5,149 bases of DNA, taken from positions 1-5,149 of the forward strand of contig JAFEAR010000116.1 of assembly GCA_018266335.1 (NCBI GenBank), read 5' to 3'. The notes under the pieces are model-generated. The model was not told the DNA's origin and searched no databases. It worked only from the letters and a program-made list of their open reading frames with translations. Source of the stretch: Bdellovibrionales bacterium. Lineage in GTDB: Bacteria > Bdellovibrionota > UBA2428. The position numbers were made by a program, and so were the translations under genes. Below are positions 1-5,149 of the stretch, piece by piece (the first letter of the stretch is position 1; the number at the start of each line of letters is the position of its first letter).

Positions 1-1536
1 AAACCCCGGAAAGAGCGTCTCGGTCACCGTGTCAAATGCCGTTGCCCGCCCGGCACATGTCTTGAGTAACAGTTCAAGTGGGCCGACTCCCGTTAGATGC
101 CTTGCCACGTACTGCTGCAAATTCCCGCTCGGTGCAGTCCACCCGAGCGCAGTCCCAACCTCCTCGATCACCTTTCTCGATTTGCCTTCGTTCACCCCCG
201 CAAACATTGCGGGGTTCACCATTTCAAATGCAGCGACCTCCCGCTCGGTGCCGGGCGAAGCGCCCGAGCGCTCCTCGTTGGTTCCCCGTATGACGGAAAA
301 GCCCCTCTTCGTGCGCTTCCCGGTCAGCCCTGCCGCAAACACCCGTCCCGCTTCTTCGGCCGCTGCCCCACTTCCCAAACTCGCGCTCGTCATGATGCAG
401 CGCATCTTCTCGCGTGTGATTCCAAGCCTCGACTGGAGTCTACGAATGAGCAAGCCGACCTCAGCCCCGGCAACTCCGCGATACATGTGCGCCTCGTCCA
501 GGATCAGCAATAACTGGTTCTTGGGATGCTTCTCCAACCACACCTTCGTATCGCGGAAGATCGAGCGCTCAATTGGCCGAAGCAGCATGTACTCAAGCAT
601 CGAGTAGTTCGTCACCAGAAGGTCCGGTGGCGCATTCTGAATCTCATGCCGAGTCAATAGTTCCCGGTCACTCTTCTGCGTGAAGAGACGCTTCTCCCAG
701 TTGTGCTTCACTCGCGTTTTGCCGGATTTTGCCCCGGAATGATAGCTGCCGATCTCTTCCTGGTCTTTGGCAAAAAACCGAACAACATCCTTCGAAGGCC
801 AGCGCCCCCTGCTTTTTAGTTCCCCAACGAGTTTCCTGTCTTCGTCTTTACTGGACTGCTCAAGGGCAACGAAGTACTCCAGCAAGGTCGAAATGTGCCG
901 CTCGTCTTTAGAACCGCTACGCACCCCAGGGTACGGCGTCCTACTGGTGTACATTCCAAAACGTGGATGCCTTCCAAAGCGTTTCGAAAACAAGCCCGAC
1001 AGCCGCTCATCTCCGAACAACTTCCGAAGACGTGATGTCTGGTCACTCACCAAAGCGTTCATCGGATAGAGCAAAAGTGCTCGGACTCCGCTTGTCGCAT
1101 AGGACTCGGGACGGTGCGTCCCCTCCATGGCCAAGGCCCCGAGCACGGAGTAGAGAAATGTCTCGGTCTTTCCCGAACCGGTTCCTGTCGCAACAATCAA
1201 ATCACTTCCGTCCTCACCCTCACTGAAGTAAGCCTCCAGCGCGTCCGCTTGGTGCCTATATGGCGGGTAGACCCCAATTGCAGGCTTCCAGCCGGACAAC
1301 TCGACAAGAAGGTTCCTCACGGCAACCGGCAACCTAAGCGTCTCAAACCCGTCGAGCACTGCATACGACGGAGTTACCTCAACGTAAGGTCTCTGCGATA
1401 TCGCCCCCGGCTCACGGAGCAGCCTCCGCCGCTCTTCGATAAAGCCTGGGTCCTTGATGTGATACTGCGCTTCGAGGTAGCGCTGAAGACGGGTGTGGAT
1501 TCGCTCCGCAACCTGCTTGACCCCGATTTCGTTCAT
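1..1536 (-). CDS. Large DEAD/DEAH-box (superfamily 2) helicase of the DUF1998-associated type, N-terminal 512 residues only
   Basis: Probable ATP-dependent nucleic-acid helicase or translocase. The visible part is the first RecA-like domain: a Q-motif-like YRHQ at residues 93-96, Walker A ATGTGSGKTE at 116-125, motif Ia LLLYPMNALVSDQ at 154-166, PPDLLVTNYSMLEYMLLRP at 303-321, Walker B DEAH at 347-350 followed by MYRGVAGAEV, and motif III TSASLG at 383-388. A polar insert of about 100 residues (roughly 200-300) lies between motif Ia and the PPDLLVTNYS segment. This spacing and the DEAH-MYRG-AEV context are typical of large YprA/Lhr-like helicases that carry a C-terminal DUF1998 domain, as in DruE or DpdJ. 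The second RecA domain and any DUF1998 lie beyond the window, so the subfamily is an inference. The ATG at 1536 overlaps the preceding stop (ATGA) and has GAGGG seven bases upstream. There is no frameshift; the frame runs open to base 1. All visible ATPase motifs look intact. Confidence 0.93.
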   Translation of the reverse strand, partial: MNEIGVKQVAERIHTRLQRYLEAQYHIKDPGFIEERRRLLREPGAISQRPYVEVTPSYAVLDGFETLRLPVAVRNLLVELSGWKPAIGVYPPYRHQADALEAYFSEGEDGSDLIVATGTGSGKTETFLYSVLGALAMEGTHRPESYATSGVRALLLYPMNALVSDQTSRLRKLFGDERLSGLFSKRFGRHPRFGMYTSRTPYPGVRSGSKDERHISTLLEYFVALEQSSKDEDRKLVGELKSRGRWPSKDVVRFFAKDQEEIGSYHSGAKSGKTRVKHNWEKRLFTQKSDRELLTRHEIQNAPPDLLVTNYSMLEYMLLRPIERSIFRDTKVWLEKHPKNQLLLILDEAHMYRGVAGAEVGLLIRRLQSRLGITREKMRCIMTSASLGSGAAAEEAGRVFAAGLTGKRTKRGFSVIRGTNEERSGASPGTEREVAAFEMVNPAMFAGVNEGKSRKVIEEVGTALGWTAPSGNLQQYVARHLTGVGPLELLLKTCAGRATAFDTVTETLFPGF

Positions 1537-2540
1537 CGACCTGCCCTCGCAAATAGTCGAACTCCCAGTCCAGAAAACCGGCCCCTGAGTTCAGCGCCGT
1601 ACTCCTTCGGAAAACGCCAAGTTCTGGGATAATACCGTTCTTCTGGCACCGTCAGCGTGCCCAGCGCCGCAAACAAGCGCCTCTCCGCCCTGGGCAATTC
1701 ACTCTTCAACACAAACGCCACGCTGTCTTCTCGCTCCTGCTCCTCCACCGTAACTGGCCTCTCAGCCATCAAGTCACACCCATACTTCAGTCTTCTGACG
1801 TCGGCGCAGCGAAGCACCATAAGGCGAGTCAGCCTGCCGCTCAGAATCTCGACCGCTAGGTGACGCTTCATTCCAAAGGCAAGAGTTTGCTCCGCTAGGT
1901 AACGCCCAGAGAGTTTGTCCGGCCGGGGCGTCCACCGAATGGCCTGCGGCGTACCAGAAGAGAAAAGCTCGGGAGCGTAATACAACAGATAGCGCTCCTC
2001 CTCCCGAGTGCCCTCGTATTGCCCTTCAAAAGCTGCGCGAGTCCATTCCAGCAAGTCGGCTGGAGCCTCCCCCATCCACGAATCTCGCTCCTCACTGGGA
2101 AGTTCCAACTGAACCGCGACGTGCGCTCCCTTTAGCCGGCGAAAGACCCCGCAATGCTCGATCCTGCTTCGGAGATCCGGTGAAAGCAGAGAGGACGGAA
2201 GTCCTCCAATCAAGAGTCGGGAATCATCCGGCGTTCCAAGAATGACCTGTCGCGTCGGCGCAGGAAGCCACCGGCCGTTTGCGAGTTCCGAGACATCTCC
2301 AACTTCGGACAACTCTTCTAGCACATCCTTCAGACGCTGCCGGAATTCACCATCTCCACCCACAGCGACAAGATTCAGTAGGCGCAAGATGTGCACCGGC
2401 TGATTTCCCCCGGATAATGCCCACAAACAACTCCGCAACCGAGCGCAGTCCTCCGCCAACTGATCCCATCCTCCGGAGCCGACTAATTGCTCCCGAAGAA
2501 TCCTGCCGGCGTCGCTCTCCGATATGGCCTGAAGTCGCAT
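1533..2540 (-). CDS. Unrecognised 335-residue protein encoded directly before the helicase
   Basis: I do not recognise this family. It has no signal peptide, membrane segment or visible catalytic motif, so a soluble cytoplasmic protein is likely. The N-terminal 100 residues are mostly helical. Residues about 48-103 could form a winged helix: a hydrophobic helix PVHILRLLNLVA, a charged helix RQRLKDVLEELSEVGDVSEL, then a basic, proline-containing hairpin ANGRWLPAPTRQVILG. That suggests nucleic-acid binding but is only a reading by eye. The C-terminal half is rich in Arg and Glu and ends in an aromatic, basic stretch (YYPRTWRFPKEYG near 303-315). Its ATG lies within the upstream TAA (TAATG, one shared base) and its TGA lies within the helicase start (ATGA). 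It is therefore translationally coupled on both sides and likely a partner or specificity factor of the helicase. The best Shine-Dalgarno-like GAGG is 14 bases from the ATG, which is far, so re-initiation after the upstream stop is plausible. Confidence 0.88.
   Translation of the reverse strand: MRLQAISESDAGRILREQLVGSGGWDQLAEDCARLRSCLWALSGGNQPVHILRLLNLVAVGGDGEFRQRLKDVLEELSEVGDVSELANGRWLPAPTRQVILGTPDDSRLLIGGLPSSLLSPDLRSRIEHCGVFRRLKGAHVAVQLELPSEERDSWMGEAPADLLEWTRAAFEGQYEGTREEERYLLYYAPELFSSGTPQAIRWTPRPDKLSGRYLAEQTLAFGMKRHLAVEILSGRLTRLMVLRCADVRRLKYGCDLMAERPVTVEEQEREDSVAFVLKSELPRAERRLFAALGTLTVPEERYYPRTWRFPKEYGAELRGRFSGLGVRLFARAGR
1544..1548 (-). promoter_or_regulatory. Ribosome binding site of the helicase gene
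   Basis: GAGGG on the minus strand lies seven bases before the ATG at 1536-1534, inside the 3' end of the preceding gene. It is the clearest Shine-Dalgarno sequence in the window and supports this start. With the ATGA overlap, it would allow both re-initiation and independent ribosome loading. Confidence 0.6.
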
Positions 2541-4591
2541 TAGGCTAATCGACGCCTCGCACCAGCAACCAGTTCTTCAATAGACTCGCCGAGTTCCTTC
2601 TCCGCCCCTTTCCCGATCCGCTCTGCTTCGTTGGGCATCGACGCTGCAATCGGCACAATCACCGATCGTGTCACAGCCTTAGAAAAGCCTTCACTCGCCA
2701 CGGTGCGGAGCCCTGCCTCGAAGCGGAAGGCCACTCGCTCGGCACTTGGCAAAACCTGCTGAACCCATTCGACATCGACCTTCTCTTCGTTCGTTCGGAA
2801 TAACTCCAAGGAAGCGTCCGAGGGTTCTCCGGCCGCACCCACCCGGGGCACCGCCTGAACATCAATGTAGACACCATCCGCCCAGAGGGCAGGAGCAACC
2901 GGAAGCGTTGTTGGGCCCTCAAGAACAGTCGCCGCAAGCAGTAGGTTCTCAGGCCACTTCAACCTCGCTTCACCGCGGTACGGGTCCGAAGACGAGACCC
3001 CAGCCGGGTGAAAGAGCGAGATCTCTCCACCTCGTCGCACTACTGAGCGAACTAGTGGAAGGAGGTAGGATTCGGTCGGTCCACGGTTGATCCCGTCGAG
3101 TACCACTACAAAGAGCCCAGAACTAGAACTAGCCGCGCGAATGATGTCTATTAGACCCGAGGCCTCCGGAATGAATCGGCCTTGCACCACCCGGCCAAAG
3201 AGGTCTTGAATATCAGCAACTGCTGAGGTCACCTGAACCACCACACACCTGCCAGCGGCTACTACCTGCGCATAGGCCTGAAGAGCCTCCACCGCGTGAC
3301 TCCCACCAAGCACCGGAAGAAGCGCGCCTGCAAAAGCAGCGTGAATCGGCTGATACGCTCCGCCTTCCACGCCGAAGCTCTTGAACGATGCAAGGAGCCG
3401 TCTCTTCAGGTCCACTGGGCTCGTTACCAGTTTGGAACCAAGCTGCCACGACGGATACTCGACCCGAATTGGACACTGACTATCGGAACTGTCGTTTCTG
3501 CCAAGGAAGGGCCGGAGCAACGAGACATCAGCAAGTAGTTTCGGTGCGTCCCTAAGAACGGCAGCGAGCCGCTCCTGCACCTTCATCTCGGCAGCAGCGC
3601 ACTCCTGTTCGATCTTCGCCTTGGTTTCTTCCAGCCGTACTTTGGCGGCTTCGTTCGCCTCTAAAAGTTCCTCAATGCGCGTCTCAAGACGAGTGGTCTC
3701 CACCCTTGCTTTTCCGAGCGCTTCCTGTATCTCCGTCCGGGCTCGCTCCGTCTCGGCTTCGTACGCTTTCTTCAACTCCGCAGCCACGACTGGGTGCTTC
3801 AGTAACAGCTGAACAACTTCCTCGCGTGAGGCGAGAAGCCCCTCGGCACTCTTTGCGATCCAGCGGAGTCGATCAATACGGTACTGCTCCAGATGGTTTT
3901 CGCTGCTAGCGCCACTACGCACTAGCCGCTCTGCAAATTCATCGATTGCCTGTTTCGGAAACTGTGCCGAGGAACTGCTTTCAACGGCGTGCTTAATTGC
4001 ACGGCGAAGTACCGGTGCATCATCATCCCAATCGACGAAGGCTTGGGCGTTCCCCGGTTTGAGAATCACCGCACGAGGTCCGTCCTCTGAAGTGAACGTC
4101 AAGACCTCGCCCGCTTTGAACTGAAAGCAACCAATTTGTGCTCGATTGTTTCGATCAATAGTTGTTTCGCCAGTACCGCTCAAGATTAGTTGCACGGGGC
4201 CAATGACTTGGTCCCCGTCACACCAAACCAAATGCCGCCCGATGGGAATTCCAGGAATGCCCGCCACCAAGGCCTTGCGAACACCTTCGCAGTCCCCGAA
4301 TTGCCGAAGGTCGATTACCTCATGCACTGGCCGAGGATCGACCACCATGAACTCGTCGCCACCCTCTTTACGGTAGCTATTCTCCTTCGAGCGAAATTGA
4401 AGTAGATCGCCACGCTCGACCGGAGTTGCGCGGGGCCAGAAGAGATATCCCCGAGGCGGGAACGCTTCCCATGCATTCTCGACCGCTACCCAAGTACTCC
4501 CCCGTGCCTCAAATAGTGGCTTGATCCACGCAACGCGCTCATCATTCTTGTCTAATTTTGTTCCATTGACCAGCCCAATCAACGTCCTCAA
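2540..4591 (-). CDS. Coiled-coil protein with a degenerate McrB/MoxR-like AAA+ domain (683 residues)
   Basis: Apparent domain order: residues about 3-90 may form a cold-shock/OB-like barrel (aromatic and glycine-rich strands, then RGDLLQF at 60-66); 91-200 is a second beta-rich part; about 270-348 is a long charged coiled coil; 391-583 aligns by eye with McrB/MoxR-type AAA+ domains. In that last part FVVVLDGINRG (494-504) stands where LLxxDEINRG-like Walker B is expected, and NLLLAATVL (549-557) where sensor 1 (NLxxIATMN) is expected. The Walker A position reads PVLGGSHA (426-433), lacking the GKT/S residues; the Walker B glutamate is Gly500; the ALRRRF-like arginines are replaced by PALWADGVYI. 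ATP hydrolysis is therefore unlikely and a structural or regulatory role is inferred. The TTG at 4591 is chosen because AAAGG lies nine bases upstream and no in-frame ATG or GTG exists between the upstream stop and the conserved-looking N-terminus. The TAA overlaps the next ATG. Confidence 0.88.
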   Translation of the reverse strand: MRTLIGLVNGTKLDKNDERVAWIKPLFEARGSTWVAVENAWEAFPPRGYLFWPRATPVERGDLLQFRSKENSYRKEGGDEFMVVDPRPVHEVIDLRQFGDCEGVRKALVAGIPGIPIGRHLVWCDGDQVIGPVQLILSGTGETTIDRNNRAQIGCFQFKAGEVLTFTSEDGPRAVILKPGNAQAFVDWDDDAPVLRRAIKHAVESSSSAQFPKQAIDEFAERLVRSGASSENHLEQYRIDRLRWIAKSAEGLLASREEVVQLLLKHPVVAAELKKAYEAETERARTEIQEALGKARVETTRLETRIEELLEANEAAKVRLEETKAKIEQECAAAEMKVQERLAAVLRDAPKLLADVSLLRPFLGRNDSSDSQCPIRVEYPSWQLGSKLVTSPVDLKRRLLASFKSFGVEGGAYQPIHAAFAGALLPVLGGSHAVEALQAYAQVVAAGRCVVVQVTSAVADIQDLFGRVVQGRFIPEASGLIDIIRAASSSSGLFVVVLDGINRGPTESYLLPLVRSVVRRGGEISLFHPAGVSSSDPYRGEARLKWPENLLLAATVLEGPTTLPVAPALWADGVYIDVQAVPRVGAAGEPSDASLELFRTNEEKVDVEWVQQVLPSAERVAFRFEAGLRTVASEGFSKAVTRSVIVPIAASMPNEAERIGKGAEKELGESIEELVAGARRRLA

Positions 4592-4600
4592 GCATCTCAG

Positions 4601-4605
4601 CCTTT
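4601..4605 (-). promoter_or_regulatory. Ribosome binding site that decides the TTG start at 4591
   Basis: AAAGG on the minus strand lies nine bases before TTG 4591-4589, a workable spacing. The next in-frame TTG (4582-4580) has GAGG only three bases upstream, which is too close. The ATG at 4595-4593 is closer to AAAGG (five bases) but is in another frame and stops after 17 codons. Confidence 0.5.
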
Positions 4606-4612
4606 CTGCACT

Positions 4613-5149
4613 TCAATCACTTCTCGGTTCTTTGAGCCTGCTTATTGCAACGGAAGTCCACCGATTCCTCCCCCGGATGCGACCGGCACCTTCTCGCATC
4701 ATCCACGCTCCCACCAAGCCGCCATTCGGCAATCTAATACGCGGAGGTGTCGAGGTTTGGGCCTGAAATGCCTTTTTCGAAGCTGGAAACCACAGCAGAA
4801 TACTCCCGAGGGCACCAGCAGAGAGGCGAGCCTCGATCGCTTTCCCGAATAAGGTCTCCAGCCGTCTGGCCGCACTTGCCGCGGTCAGTCCCTCTTCAGC
4901 ACAACTCCCCGTGTGACCTTTCAAATATAGACTCAGTCGGAGGCCTTCGATCTCCGGCTCAATCGAGATTGCCTCCTCAATGACCGGCAACTCGTGTCGC
5001 CCGGTCCAGCACTCACAACGCTTCCGCCCAACCTGCACACTCAGCCTCGGTACATTCCGGAGTGCTGCTCGGATTTCAGAAACTTCCGGTCTGCGTTCCG
5101 TAAGAAACGAAAACCCTGGCCGATTCTCGATCCCAGCTTTCAGTTCATT
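4613..5149 (-). CDS. Unrecognised protein, C-terminal 178 residues only
   Basis: The frame is open from the right edge of the window to a TGA at 4615-4613, so the gene starts outside. An internal GTG at 5038 could in principle be a start, but the frame continues upstream without interruption and the residues there (RPEVSEIRAALRNVPRLSV) look like ordinary protein, so a longer gene is favoured. The visible part is an alpha/beta soluble segment. A Cys-x-Cys-Trp (RKCECW-like, actual KRCECW) sits about residues 42-47 of the fragment, followed by acidic strands (EEAISIEPEIEG), a helix (ASAARRLETLFGKAIEARL), a hydrophobic strand GSILLWFP and a basic C-terminus rich in Arg. No catalytic motif, membrane segment or known family is recognised. 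It lies 21 bases before the TTG of the pseudo-AAA+ gene on the same strand, so it is very likely part of the same operon. Confidence 0.75.
   Translation of the reverse strand, partial: NELKAGIENRPGFSFLTERRPEVSEIRAALRNVPRLSVQVGRKRCECWTGRHELPVIEEAISIEPEIEGLRLSLYLKGHTGSCAEEGLTAASAARRLETLFGKAIEARLSAGALGSILLWFPASKKAFQAQTSTPPRIRLPNGGLVGAWMMREGAGRIRGRNRWTSVAISRLKEPRSD

Noticed and set aside
29..607. Long plus-strand open frame of 192 codons, and others such as 1114-1632
   Set aside because: They lie antisense to the helicase gene, whose motifs are unmistakable. Their translations are rich in Ser, Pro and Arg with no recognisable motif, as expected for shadow frames.
715..735. Second P-loop-like string GAKSGKT in the helicase insert
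   Set aside because: The spacing is one residue short of the GxxxxGKT/S pattern and it lies in a polar insert, not after a hydrophobic strand. The genuine Walker A is at bases 1162-1191.
1..1536. Naming the helicase druE, dpdJ or drmA
   Set aside because: Only the first RecA domain is visible and it is shared by all these families. The neighbouring genes do not clearly fit Druantia, Dpd or DISARM, so no symbol is given.
4542..4595. Short minus-strand ATG frame of 17 codons (MLEDVDWAGQWNKIRQE) as a separate gene or leader peptide
   Set aside because: It overlaps the start of the 683-residue gene and has no attenuator-like codon run or adjacent hairpin that I can see. It is kept only as a question about the start site.
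4592..4612. Promoter or terminator in the only intergenic gap
   Set aside because: The gap is 21 bases, holds a ribosome binding site, and shows no hairpin with a T-run or promoter-like pair of boxes.

Overview
The window is bacterial protein-coding DNA with essentially no free space. G+C looks like the mid-fifties percent from a few rows counted by eye. All supportable genes lie on the minus strand and read from right to left. I cannot name the organism. The tight gene packing, mixed codon use and gene content (a large superfamily 2 helicase preceded by rare, mostly unrecognised proteins) suggest an accessory or defence-type operon rather than a housekeeping locus.

Layout in transcription order. 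(1) Positions 5149 to 4613 hold the C-terminal 178 codons of an unrecognised gene that starts outside the window. (2) After 21 nt comes a 683-residue protein (4591-2540) with a TTG start. It has a possible cold-shock/OB-like N-terminus, a long central coiled coil, and a C-terminal region that aligns by eye with the McrB/MoxR type of AAA+ domain but has lost its Walker A, Walker B glutamate and sensor residues. (3) A 335-residue unrecognised protein (2540-1533), with a possible winged-helix segment near its N-terminus, starts inside the previous stop codon (TAATG). (4) The first 512 residues of a DEAD/DEAH-box helicase (1536-1) follow, overlapping gene 3 by ATGA. The helicase is cut by the window edge after its first RecA-like domain.

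The one-base and four-base overlaps imply one transcript with coupled translation of genes 2, 3 and 4, so their products probably work together or in fixed ratio. The helicase resembles the large DUF1998-associated helicases found in phage-defence and DNA-modification clusters such as Druantia (DruE), Dpd (DpdJ) and, more distantly, DISARM (DrmA/DrmB). I cannot match the companion genes to any of these. The most interesting signal is the combination itself: an apparently intact helicase motor encoded with a coiled-coil protein carrying a seemingly dead AAA+ module. No mobile element, tRNA, rRNA, CRISPR array, terminator or promoter was seen. Any promoter should lie to the right of position 5149.
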